A stretch of 44,403 nt of DNA. Source: an uncultured Methylopila sp. GTDB taxonomy: Bacteria; Pseudomonadota; Alphaproteobacteria; Rhizobiales; Methylopilaceae. The translations under genes and the position numbers were made by a program. The stretch spans positions 1-44,403 of the forward strand of contig CABHPB010000041.1 in assembly GCA_902168115.1 (NCBI GenBank), written 5' to 3'. This document shows, piece after piece, positions 1 through 8,522 of this stretch (position 1 is its first letter; every line of letters starts with the position of its first letter). The notes beneath the pieces are model-generated. The model was not told the origin of the DNA. It worked only from the letters and a program-made list of their open reading frames with translations, and made no database searches.

Positions 1-440
1 CGGGTGCGCTCGTCGAGCGTGGCGGCGAGGGCGGAGGAGCGGTCTTCGAAGCGCTCGATCAGGGCGCCGGCCTTGTCGTCGATGACGCTCTGGAAGCGCG
101 CGCCGACGTCGGACAGCGTGTCGGAGACGGTGCGGGTGCGTTCGTCGAGCGTGGCGGCGAGGGCGACCGAGCGGTCTTCGAAGCGCTCGATCAGGGCGCC
201 GGCCTTGTCGTCGATGACGCTCTGGAAGCGCGTGCCGACCTCGAACAGCGCGTCCGAGACGACGCGCGTGCGCTCGTCGAGCGTGCTGGTGAGCGAGATC
301 GAGCGATCCTCGAAGCGGTCGATGAGAGCGCCGGTCTTGCCGTCGATCGTCTCATGGAAGCGCGCGCCGACGTCCGACAGCGCTTCCGCCATCGTCCGGG
401 ACCGCTCGTCGAGCGCGCCGAGCATGTCGGTCGAATGGCC
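1..440 (-). repeat. 44-codon tandem repeats inside the giant coiled-coil gene
   Basis: The sequence repeats with a period of 132 bp: units begin at 1, 133, 265 and 397. Units 1 and 2 differ at only about a dozen positions; units 3 and 4 are progressively diverged. Each encodes 44 residues of the pattern DER(S/T)R...LSDVGARF...IDDKAGALIERFEDRS. The number of copies beyond the left edge is unknown. Confidence 0.9.
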
Positions 441-1859
441 GGACAGCCGGTCGTGCAGGGCGGCGCCCGCCGCCGCGAACGCGGCGGTAAGCTCGGCCGC
501 GCGGTTGGCGAAGCCGTCGGAGACGCCGGCACCGGTGCGGTCGAAATGCTCGACCGCGGCGGCCGCGCGCTCTGCGAGATTCTCGGAGACCGCGGAGCCG
601 ACGCGCTCGATCTCCGCCGCGACGGCGGATCCGCGCGATTCGATCGCCTCGACGGTCTCGCCGCCGAGCTTCGAGACGCGCTGGTCGAAATCGGCGCTCG
701 CCGCCGCGAGGCGGTCGGTCACGAGCATCGAGCGCTCGTCGATCGAGCGGATCAGCTCTTCGCTCGCGCCGGTGATGGCGAGGCGGGCCGCGTCGGAGCG
801 CGACACCAGCGCGTCGGACAGCTTGCCGCCGACTTCGCCGAGATTGGTCGCGACCAGATCGCCGCTGGCGGTCAGGCGCTCGATCAGGGCCGAGCCGCGG
901 CCGCCGATCGACTCGATCATCTCGTCGCCGGCGCGCCGGATCGCCTCGATGATCTCCGCGGACTTGGCGTCGAGGTCGCCGCGCACCTGCGCGCCGGACT
1001 CGGAGATGTTGGAGGTCAGCAGGCCGGCCGCGGCGTTGAGGTCCTGCGCCAGCAGGTCGTGCGCGCCGGCGATGGTCTCACGCAGGCGCGTCGCGTTGCC
1101 GTCGATGGCGTCGCGCTGGGCCTGGATCTCCTCGATCAGCGTGCGGACGCGCACCTCGTTCTCGTGGAACGACCGCTCGAGCGAGGATACCTCGCCGCGC
1201 ACCAGCTGTTCGAGGTCCCCGGCGCGCGAGACCGCGCGCTCGATGCCGTCGCCCATGGCGGCGACCTCGCGGCGGACCGCCTGGCCGAGCGAGGAGACCG
1301 CGTCGGCGGAATTGGCGTCGGGCTCGGCGAGGCGCAGCGCGACCTCGGTCATGGAGCGCGCGACGAGACGCATCTCCTGGCTGCGCCACGACATCATGGC
1401 GATCATGAAGAACACGACGATGGGCGCGAGCGTGGCGAGCGCGACGACGGCGAGGTGCGCCTGCAGGCCGCGGTCGGCGAAATCGAGCTCGCTCTGGCCC
1501 ACGCCGACGACCGTGACGAGGTAGAGGCCGGCGAGCGCCGCCCAGACGAGCGACGCGACGGCCGCGAGGACGAAGGGCGCGCGCGAGGGCTTGCGCTGCA
1601 GCGCATAGACGAGATGGGCGAAGGAGCGGGCGTCGTCGTTGGCGGGCGTGCGACGGGCGCCGCGGTCGCCGGCGGGACGCCGGTCGTTCGAGGGCGAGGG
1701 AGCTGCGGTTGAGACGCGCGGCTCGGGCGCGGCCTGCGGCGCTTCGACCTTTGGCGTTTCGACCTCGGCCTTGGCCTCGGGGGCGACGAGGTTCAGCGCC
1801 TCCTCGATAGCCGAAAGGGCAGCCTCAGCTGGATCCTTGGCCGGTGTCGCATTCGCCAT
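1..1859 (-). CDS. Giant membrane-anchored coiled-coil protein, GPR/RgsE-like, C-terminus cut by window edge
   Basis: About 619 N-terminal codons are visible, read from an ATG at 1859 with no stop before the left edge. The protein opens with an acidic, Ala/Pro-rich cytoplasmic tail (residues 1-90). Two membrane segments follow (about 94-119 and 134-157), then a very long, Ala/Glu/Arg/Asp-rich helical region of apolipoprotein-like character. Near the left edge this region becomes 44-residue tandem repeats. Two N-terminal membrane helices followed by a huge apolipoprotein-like coiled coil is the architecture of the GROWTH POLE RING protein of Agrobacterium and RgsE of Sinorhizobium, which organise unipolar growth. 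Assignment to that family is an inference from architecture and order-level gene content. TipN-like polarity factors or a generic kinesin-like annotation are alternatives. It is divergent from the VWA gene at 2149. Confidence 0.7.
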   Translation of the reverse strand, partial: MANATPAKDPAEAALSAIEEALNLVAPEAKAEVETPKVEAPQAAPEPRVSTAAPSPSNDRRPAGDRGARRTPANDDARSFAHLVYALQRKPSRAPFVLAAVASLVWAALAGLYLVTVVGVGQSELDFADRGLQAHLAVVALATLAPIVVFFMIAMMSWRSQEMRLVARSMTEVALRLAEPDANSADAVSSLGQAVRREVAAMGDGIERAVSRAGDLEQLVRGEVSSLERSFHENEVRVRTLIEEIQAQRDAIDGNATRLRETIAGAHDLLAQDLNAAAGLLTSNISESGAQVRGDLDAKSAEIIEAIRRAGDEMIESIGGRGSALIERLTASGDLVATNLGEVGGKLSDALVSRSDAARLAITGASEELIRSIDERSMLVTDRLAAASADFDQRVSKLGGETVEAIESRGSAVAAEIERVGSAVSENLAERAAAAVEHFDRTGAGVSDGFANRAAELTAAFAAAGAALHDRLSGHSTDMLGALDERSRTMAEALSDVGARFHETIDGKTGALIDRFEDRSISLTSTLDERTRVVSDALFEVGTRFQSVIDDKAGALIERFEDRSVALAATLDERTRTVSDTLSDVGARFQSVIDDKAGALIERFEDRSSALAATLDERT

Positions 1860-2148
1860 GTCGTCGCCTCGCGTCCGCACGCCATTACACAATCGGTCGC
1901 TCGGACAAGCGTAACTTCTTCGCGCCTAACGTTGGTCAAAGCCGCCAAGCTATTGCGAAAGAAGACGAAAACGCCCGCCCTATGTACCCCAGTTCCCCCG
2001 GATGCGCGGCGTCGCTCGCCGGGGCATACTCGTCGCGCCGAAAGATGCTATCGGCCCTCTTAACTTTAGAGAACAGTGGAATTCGGCATTTGGCAAACAT
2101 CGTTAACGACTTGGTAACCATATCGTCCCGCTTTGGGACGGAGCGCCC
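1860..2148. promoter_or_regulatory. Divergent intergenic region between the giant coiled-coil gene and the VWA gene
   Basis: This 289-bp region is less GC-rich than its flanks and must hold promoters for both divergent genes. Two things stand out. A 6-bp inverted repeat CGTCCC/GGGACG with a 5-nt loop (2124-2140) overlaps the likely Shine-Dalgarno of the VWA gene (GGGACGGAG). A TTAA-N7-GTAAC sequence at 2103-2118 is one base off the CtrA consensus TTAA-N7-TTAAC. No small gene in it is convincing. Confidence 0.4.
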
Positions 2149-3327
2149 ATGTTCCTGCGTTTCTTCGGCGCGTTGAGAGAGGCCGGGATACCGGTCTCCC
2201 TGCGCGAGCATCTCGCCTTCCTCGACGCCCTATCCCGTGATCTCGCAGGGGGCGGGCTCGACGGCCTGCACGGTCTGGCGCGGACTTGCCTCGTCAAGGA
2301 CGAACGCTTCTTCGATCGGTTCGACCGGGTGTTCGGGGAGGTGTTCCAGGGTGTGGAAAACCTCTCCGCCGCGATGGAGCAGGCCGAAATCCCGGCCGAA
2401 TGGCTCGCGAAGCGGTTCCAGCGCCATCTGACGGAGGAGGAGAAGGCCGCGATCGAGGCGATGGGCGGCCTCGACAAGCTGATGGAGACGCTGCGCCAGC
2501 GCCTCGCCGAGCAGAAGGGCCGGCACGAGGGCGGCAACAAGTGGATCGGGACGGGCGGCACGTCGCCCTTCGGCGCCGACGGCTACAACCCGGAAGGGAT
2601 CCGCATCGGCCAGGACGGCAACCGCAACTTCAGGGCGGTGAAGGTCTGGGACCGCCGCGAGTTCAGGGATCTCGACGGCGAGGCGGAGATCGGCACGCGC
2701 GCCATCAAGGTCGCGCTGCGCCGCCTCCGCCGCTTCGCACGGACGGGCGCGCCGGACGAACTCGACCTCGACGGCACGATCGACGGCACCGCGCGACAAG
2801 GCTGGCTCGACGTGCGGCTGCGGCCGGAGCGTCGCAACGGCGCCAAGGTGCTGCTGCTGCTCGACGTCGGCGGCTCGATGGACTGGCACGTCGGGGTCTG
2901 CGAGGAGCTGTTCTCGGCCGCCAGGGCCGAGTTCCGGCGGCTCGACCACTTCTATTTTCACAACTGCGTCTATGAACGCGTCTGGAAGGACAACCGCCGC
3001 CGCCGGACGGAATCGACGCCGACCTTCGACCTGATCCGGGGCGTTCCGGCCGACACGCATCTGATCGTGGTCGGCGACGCCTCGATGAGCCCCTATGAGA
3101 TCATGAGCCCGGGCGGCTCGGTGGAGCACATCAACGAGGAGGCCGGCGAGGTCTGGCTGCGCAGGCTGGCCGCGCATTTCCCGAAACTCGCGTGGATCAA
3201 CCCTCTGCCGGAGGAGCAATGGGGCTGGACCCACTCGGTCGGCATGGTCCGGAAGCTCGTCGAGAACCGGATGTATCCGCTGACCCTCGACGGCCTCGAA
3301 CGGGCGATGCGGGCGCTCGCGCGTTAA
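2149..3327 (+). CDS. CoxE-like VWA-domain protein (COG3825 type)
   Basis: A 392-residue cytoplasmic protein. The N-terminal part (MFLRFFGALREAGIPVS) and the charged helical middle match the CoxE-like family, in which a C-terminal von Willebrand A domain works with a MoxR-type AAA ATPase in maturation or assembly of metalloenzymes. The MIDAS loop is at residues 239-243, DVGGS: the canonical DxSxS has Gly at the first Ser, which I recall as normal for this subgroup. A glycine-rich patch (GGTSPFGADGYNPEGIR) lies near residues 130-150. The start is the ATG at 2149 with GGGACGGAG before it. No MoxR ATPase lies in the window, so the partner must be elsewhere. The exact client is unknown. Confidence 0.8.
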   Translation: MFLRFFGALREAGIPVSLREHLAFLDALSRDLAGGGLDGLHGLARTCLVKDERFFDRFDRVFGEVFQGVENLSAAMEQAEIPAEWLAKRFQRHLTEEEKAAIEAMGGLDKLMETLRQRLAEQKGRHEGGNKWIGTGGTSPFGADGYNPEGIRIGQDGNRNFRAVKVWDRREFRDLDGEAEIGTRAIKVALRRLRRFARTGAPDELDLDGTIDGTARQGWLDVRLRPERRNGAKVLLLLDVGGSMDWHVGVCEELFSAARAEFRRLDHFYFHNCVYERVWKDNRRRRTESTPTFDLIRGVPADTHLIVVGDASMSPYEIMSPGGSVEHINEEAGEVWLRRLAAHFPKLAWINPLPEEQWGWTHSVGMVRKLVENRMYPLTLDGLERAMRALAR

Positions 3328-3483
3328 CGACGTTTCCAAGCTGTGCGCGACATCTTGCGTTCGGTCCATAAAATGCGAAACAATGGCGATCGCGAAGCGA
3401 ACTCCGTCCCCGGCTGACGCCGCGGCGAGATCTCCCGTCGGCCTGCATCGTCGTCGTTCGAACTTCGAACCTCGGGCCGAAAC

Positions 3484-4692
3484 GTGTCGCTCACCCTCGA
3501 CCTGTTCGCGAGCCGACCCGACGCCGAAAGCGCGGCAGGAGAAGGCGCGTCGCGCGCCGACCGCCTCGCCTATGTCGAGGAAGGCGCGGCGGGCCTCACG
3601 CGCCTCGAATCCGACTGGCGTCGGCTGAGCGGGGCCGCGCGCGACCAGTCGGTGTTCCAGACCTACGGCTTCGCAAGCTCCGCCGCGCGCTATCACGAGG
3701 AGCGTGGCGACCGCGTCCTCGTCGGCGTCGCCGAATGGGCCGGGCGCCCGGCCTGTCTCCTTCCGATCGTGGTGCGCCGTCGCGGCGGCGTCCGGGTGGC
3801 CTCGTTCATGGGCGACCCGATCTCCCAATATGGCGATGCGCTGATGGCGGCGGGGGCCCCGGCCCGCACCGCCGAACTCGCGCTGAATCGCCTCGCCGCG
3901 CGGGGCGGGATCGACGTGTTCGAGTTCCGGCGCGTGCGCGACGACGCTGCGTTCGGCCCCGCGCTCAGGAGTCTGTCGTTCCAGGTCGGCGCCGCCGTCG
4001 AGGCGCCGCATGCGGATCTCGCCTCCGAGCCCTGCGCGGAAGGCTTCCTGCACCGCGTCGCCGGCGCCAAGCAGAAGCGCGAGCGCGCGCGCTCCCGCCG
4101 CAGGCTCGCCGAGCGCGGACCGCTGCGCTTCGAGACGCTGCGCGGGCCGGAGGCCGTCGCGCCGCTGCGCCACGCCTTCCAGCTGAAGCGCGCCTGGCTG
4201 ATCGAGCAGGGTGACGCCAGCCCGGTGCTCGACGATCCGCAGGCGCTCGTGGCGCTGGAGCGCCTCGCCCACGATCCCGAGGACGGGAGCTGCCTCGTGG
4301 TCGGCCGTCTCACCGTCGGCGGAATTCCGGCCGCCTACGAGGTCGGGCTGGTGAAGGGGCGCCGGTTCCACGCCTATCTCGGCGCCGTCGCGGAGCCTTT
4401 CGCCGCCGCGAGCCCCGGCAAGACGGTGATGGAGGAGACGCTGGCCTGGTGCCTTCGCGAGGGCGTCGACCATTACGACCTGCTGCCGCCGGCCGACGCC
4501 TACAAGCGGCGCTGGTCCAACGGCTCGACGACGGTCCGCGCCTATGTCGCGCCCGTCACCCGCGCCGGCAGGTTCTATGCGGGCTTCTGGCTGGGGACGG
4601 TCCGTCCGCGCCTGCGCACCGCGCTCGACTCCATGCCTGCGCCGCTGCGGCGGCGCGTCGGCGCCGCCGCTCTGAAGGCGGGCGCGGCCTGA
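3484..4692 (+). CDS. CelD/BcsL-like GNAT acyltransferase (Acetyltransf_6 type)
   Basis: A 402-residue protein beginning at GTG 3484. The layout fits the CelD/FemAB-like GNAT proteins. An N-terminal half ends around LESDWRRLSG...QSVFQTYGFAS. The C-terminal acyltransferase domain includes HAFQLKRAWLIEQGD, a GRLTVGGIPAAYEVGLVKGRRFHAYLG strand pair and a DHYDLLPPADAYKRRWSNG end. Such enzymes are linked to exopolysaccharide or cellulose decoration and amino-acyl transfer, but no polysaccharide locus is nearby, so the substrate is unknown. There is no signal peptide. It follows the VWA gene after 156 bp and ends only 3 bp from the convergent ferredoxin reductase gene. The ribosome site before the GTG is weak. 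Confidence 0.75.
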   Translation: MSLTLDLFASRPDAESAAGEGASRADRLAYVEEGAAGLTRLESDWRRLSGAARDQSVFQTYGFASSAARYHEERGDRVLVGVAEWAGRPACLLPIVVRRRGGVRVASFMGDPISQYGDALMAAGAPARTAELALNRLAARGGIDVFEFRRVRDDAAFGPALRSLSFQVGAAVEAPHADLASEPCAEGFLHRVAGAKQKRERARSRRRLAERGPLRFETLRGPEAVAPLRHAFQLKRAWLIEQGDASPVLDDPQALVALERLAHDPEDGSCLVVGRLTVGGIPAAYEVGLVKGRRFHAYLGAVAEPFAAASPGKTVMEETLAWCLREGVDHYDLLPPADAYKRRWSNGSTTVRAYVAPVTRAGRFYAGFWLGTVRPRLRTALDSMPAPLRRRVGAAALKAGAA

Positions 4693-4695
4693 GCC

Positions 4696-5778
<1,083 letters not shown>

Positions 5779-5810
5779 CTAGACCATCGAGCGAGCGGCG
5801 AAAAGGAGGA

Positions 5811-6743
5811 CTACCGCGTCGCGCGGCGCACCGAACGGGCGGCGCCGTCCTCGAGCTTCGCGACACCCTCGCGCGGATCGCTGTGCTTGGCGGCGACCAC
5901 CCGGTTCCGTCCGCCCGACTTGGCGGCGTAGAGCGCGACGTCGGCGCGCTTCAGCGCCTCGTCGATCGACTCGTCGACGGCCCATTCGCTCGCGCCGAAA
6001 CTGCAGGTCAGGGTGACGTCCCGGGGCGTGGCGTCGATCTTCAGCGCCTCGACGTCGTGGCGGATGGCCTCGCAGATCGAGACGGCGTCCTTGAGGCTCA
6101 GGCGCGGCAGCAGCATGCCGAACTCTTCGCCGCCGAGGCGGCCGATCGCGGCGCAGTGTCCGACGGCGGCGCGGGTGACGGCGACGATCGCCGCGTCGCC
6201 CGTCGCGTGGCCGAAGCCGTCGTTGATCTGCTTGAAGCGGTCGATGTCGAAGATCGCCACCGTGTCGGCGGCGGAGCGCGGCGTGTGCTCGGCCAGTTCG
6301 AAGAACGCCCGCCGGTTCAGCACGCCCGTCATGGCGTCGATCGTGGCGAGGCGGATCAGTTCGCGCTGCAGGCCGGCGACGCGGCCTGCGACCCGCATGC
6401 GGGCGAGCAGTTCCTCGGCGGCCGGCGGCTTGCCGATGAAGTCGTCGGCGCCGCTGTCGAGCGCCTCGACCAGCGTGCTCTGCTCGGACGAGGACGACAT
6501 CACGAGCACGTAGAGCGTGCGGCGCGCGCCGCAGAGCCCGCGCGCCTCGCGCACGAGATCAAGGCCCGACATGCCGTGGGGCTGAAGGCTCGTGACGAGC
6601 ACGTCGACGTCGACATGGGCGCGCAGGTGGTCGAGAGCGATGAGACCGTCGGAGAGGCAGGCGACGGAATGGCCCGCGTCCTCAAGCGTTGCGCTGAGGA
6701 CCTTCTGCACGACTCGGCTCGGATCGACGATGACGATCTTCAC
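5811..6743 (-). CDS. GGDEF diguanylate cyclase with degenerate receiver domain
   Basis: 310 residues from GTG 6743, preceded by AAAGGGG. Residues 1-120 form a receiver-like fold with Asp7, the Ser83 switch position and Lys105 (GKPPAAEE). The phosphoacceptor position is Ser52, in LVTSLQPHGMSG, where active receivers have Asp. The GGDEF domain follows from about residue 135 (DAMTGVLNRRAFF, FDIDRFKQINDGFGH). The active loop is GGEEF at 204-208, so c-di-GMP synthesis from GTP is expected. The inhibitory RxxD site is absent: the equivalent residues 195-198 are GHCA. PleD-like cyclases have two receivers; this protein has one. It is cytoplasmic, and control by phosphorylation looks unlikely. The stop is 86 bp before the reductase gene. 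Confidence 0.9.
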   Translation of the reverse strand: MKIVIVDPSRVVQKVLSATLEDAGHSVACLSDGLIALDHLRAHVDVDVLVTSLQPHGMSGLDLVREARGLCGARRTLYVLVMSSSSEQSTLVEALDSGADDFIGKPPAAEELLARMRVAGRVAGLQRELIRLATIDAMTGVLNRRAFFELAEHTPRSAADTVAIFDIDRFKQINDGFGHATGDAAIVAVTRAAVGHCAAIGRLGGEEFGMLLPRLSLKDAVSICEAIRHDVEALKIDATPRDVTLTCSFGASEWAVDESIDEALKRADVALYAAKSGGRNRVVAAKHSDPREGVAKLEDGAARSVRRATR

Positions 6744-6820
6744 GGCTCGCCCCTTTCGGCGGGACAACCATGCGCTGAATTTCGTAACGCGGGGTTTATC
6801 CGGGGGAGAACACGCAGATG

Positions 6821-7141
6821 TCAGGCCTGCCGGTCGGGGGTCGTGACGACGAGGCCGTCCAGCGCGGGCGTCACCTTGATCTGGCAGGAGAGGCGGCTGG
6901 TCGGCCGGACGTCGTAGGCGAAGTCCAGCATGTCCTCTTCCATCGGCTCCGGTCCGCCGACGGTCTCGGTCCAGGCGGCGTCGACATAGACATGACAGGT
7001 GGCGCAGGAGCACGCGCCGCCGCATTCGGCCTCGATCCCGGGGACGTCGTGCCGGATGGCGGTCTCCATCACCGTCGCGCCGACTTCGGCCTCAACCGTG
7101 CGGCTTTCGCCCGACGCGTCGATGTAGGTGATCTTCGCCAT
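6821..7141 (-). CDS. [2Fe-2S] ferredoxin, adrenodoxin/FdxB type
   Basis: A 106-residue electron carrier. Cys40, Cys46, Cys49 and Cys86 give the C-x5-C-x2-C...C ligand set of adrenodoxin-type ferredoxins ([13 protein letters not shown]); Cys44 is an extra cysteine common in the subgroup. The acidic stretch [23 protein letters not shown] is the conserved partner-binding region. Such ferredoxins feed cytochromes P450, ring-hydroxylating oxygenases or Fe-S assembly; none of these is in the window. A ferredoxin-NADP reductase is on the same strand about 1.1 kb downstream. The upstream leader contains a large nested hairpin (7146-7200). Confidence 0.93.
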   Translation of the reverse strand: MAKITYIDASGESRTVEAEVGATVMETAIRHDVPGIEAECGGACSCATCHVYVDAAWTETVGGPEPMEEDMLDFAYDVRPTSRLSCQIKVTPALDGLVVTTPDRQA

Positions 7142-7145
7142 TGAA

Positions 7146-7200
7146 AGCCCGCTCGCCAGTCCCGCGGCCGCTTCATGACGGCCGCGCTCGACAGCGGGCT
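7146..7200 (-). promoter_or_regulatory. Nested hairpin in the ferredoxin leader
   Basis: An outer 8-bp inverted repeat AGCCCGCT (7146-7153)/AGCGGGCT (7193-7200) encloses an inner 6-bp repeat GCGGCC (7164-7169)/GGCCGC (7180-7185). The outer stem ends 4 bases before the ferredoxin ATG at 7141, so in RNA it would cover the ribosome-binding region. It could be a translational control element or a weak terminator of the upstream Hpt gene (the following bases are TTTCA, not a real U-run). A second inverted repeat, GCGTTT/AAACGC, is at 7208-7224. Confidence 0.4.
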
Positions 7201-7277
7201 CCTTAGAGCGTTTCTCGTAAACGCGCCAGCGCAGGCCGGCGCGTCTCCGCTTTCAGGTCAGTTCAGGCCCGCCAGGA

Positions 7278-7655
7278 TCAGCGGTCGAGGCCGAACCGGA
7301 GCTCGATCGCCGAAGTCACTTCCGCGACCGATTCGGCGAGCTCCGCGAGGGCCTTGCCGGTGTGCTCGCCGGACTGGGCGGCGCGCTCGAGTTCGTCCGC
7401 CGCGAAGGCGACCCGGTTCGCGCCGACGCCGCGGGCCGAACCCTTCAGAGTGTGGGCGACGTCCGCCCGCTCCCTGGGGTTGGTCAGGGCCTCGAGGCGG
7501 AACAGCAGGATCCGCGACTGGCGACGGAACAGCTCCAGGACTTCGCGCTCGAGCGAGCGGTCGCCCATCGTCTGGCGGTTGAGGTGGCCGACGTCGATCG
7601 CGGTCGCGAACGAACTGTCAGCGCGTTGCTCGTACTGTTTCATGATGCTCGACAT
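7278..7655 (-). CDS. Hpt (histidine phosphotransfer) domain protein
   Basis: A protein of about 125 residues from ATG 7655 (MSSIMKQYEQ); an ATG at 7703 in the same frame would add 16 residues without a better ribosome site. The motif HTLKGSARGVGANRV is the signature of Hpt four-helix bundles, with the His accepting phosphate in multistep phosphorelays. The rest is helical (ELFRRQSRILLFRLEAL, FAADELERAAQSGEHTGKAL). It is a stand-alone Hpt without kinase or receiver domains, so it shuttles phosphate between separate proteins. The neighbouring GGDEF protein has lost its phosphoacceptor Asp and is not an obvious target. Cytoplasmic; partners unknown. Confidence 0.88.
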   Translation of the reverse strand: MSSIMKQYEQRADSSFATAIDVGHLNRQTMGDRSLEREVLELFRRQSRILLFRLEALTNPRERADVAHTLKGSARGVGANRVAFAADELERAAQSGEHTGKALAELAESVAEVTSAIELRFGLDR

Positions 7656-7994
7656 GATGACTTCACACTCCGAACCCGCCAGAATACGCGGCGGCACGTC
7701 CATTCGTAATTGTGCGCCTCAATTGTCTAAAAGTAGGCGCTTCAGGTTCACCAATCGCTACATTTTCTTTCTTCTGGTTAAGCGTGGCTTTCTCGTCACG
7801 CATACCAGCATGGGGCGGCCGGGTTGAACTCGATCCGAACAGGACGTTCATTCGGCGTTCACCGCGCTCGCGGCCCTGACTTCGCCTTTCGACGGTTACC
7901 GCCACGTTGAAAAACAGGGTTGAGAAACCCTGAACCTCTTCCCACCTCGGGCAGGCGCTCCGGGGAGCGCGACGACGACATTTCGGGGAGCGCG

Positions 7995-8522
7995 ATGCGC
8001 CGGCTGATTCTCTTCCGTCACGCCAAGTCGGACTGGTCCTCCGAGGACCTCGACGACCATGACCGGCCGCTGAACGCGCGCGGCAAGCGCGTGGCGGGGC
8101 CGATGGGCGCGTGGCTGGTCGGCCGCGGCTTCCGGCCGGACGTGGTGCTGTGCTCGACGGCCCGGCGCGCGAAATCGACCTGGGATCTCGCCAAGGTGGC
8201 GATGACGCCCGCGCCCAAGGCGCAGTTCGACGGCGAGCTCTACATGGCGACCTCCGCCGCCCTGCTCGAGAAGGCGAGGGCGCTACCGGCGGACGCCCAC
8301 ACCGCCCTGTTCGTCGGCCACAATCCCGGTCTCGAGCAGTTCGTGAAGCTGCTCGCCTCGAAGGGCGATCCCGAGGCGCGGCGCGCCTTGTCGGAGAAGT
8401 TCCCGACGGCCGCGATCGCGGTCATCGATTTCCCGTTCGACGACTGGTCCGCCCTGAAGCCGGATTCCGGACGCCTCGACCGCTTCGTCACCCCCAAATC
8501 GCTGGGCATCGGCGACGCATGA
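7995..8522 (+). CDS. SixA-like histidine phosphatase family protein
   Basis: 175 residues from ATG 7995, chosen because GGGGAG lies 4 bases upstream and the fold begins at once with MRRLILFRHAKSDW. RHA carries the phosphorylated His of the histidine-phosphatase superfamily. VLCSTARRAKSTW and the second catalytic His in FVGHNPGLEQF complete the active site. The short single-domain form matches SixA, which dephosphorylates Hpt domains in E. coli. A stand-alone Hpt gene lies immediately upstream on the other strand, which makes an Hpt substrate attractive but unproven. Its stop overlaps the start of the YcjX-like gene (ATGA), so the two are translationally coupled. Confidence 0.9.
   Translation: MRRLILFRHAKSDWSSEDLDDHDRPLNARGKRVAGPMGAWLVGRGFRPDVVLCSTARRAKSTWDLAKVAMTPAPKAQFDGELYMATSAALLEKARALPADAHTALFVGHNPGLEQFVKLLASKGDPEARRALSEKFPTAAIAVIDFPFDDWSALKPDSGRLDRFVTPKSLGIGDA

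Noticed and set aside
4-1712. Long plus-strand frames opposite the giant coiled-coil gene
   Set aside because: Ser/Arg/Ala-rich antisense translations of a repetitive helical protein. The minus frame has coherent membrane helices and repeats, and its start fits.
2103-2118. A confident CtrA box
   Set aside because: One consensus base is wrong and TTAA-like words are common in this AT-richer spacer; kept only as a low-interest note.
2230-4473. A 747-codon open frame on the minus strand opposite the VWA and GNAT genes
   Set aside because: It spans two real genes and their intergenic region antisense, with compositional bias and no recognisable family; a third-position GC artefact.
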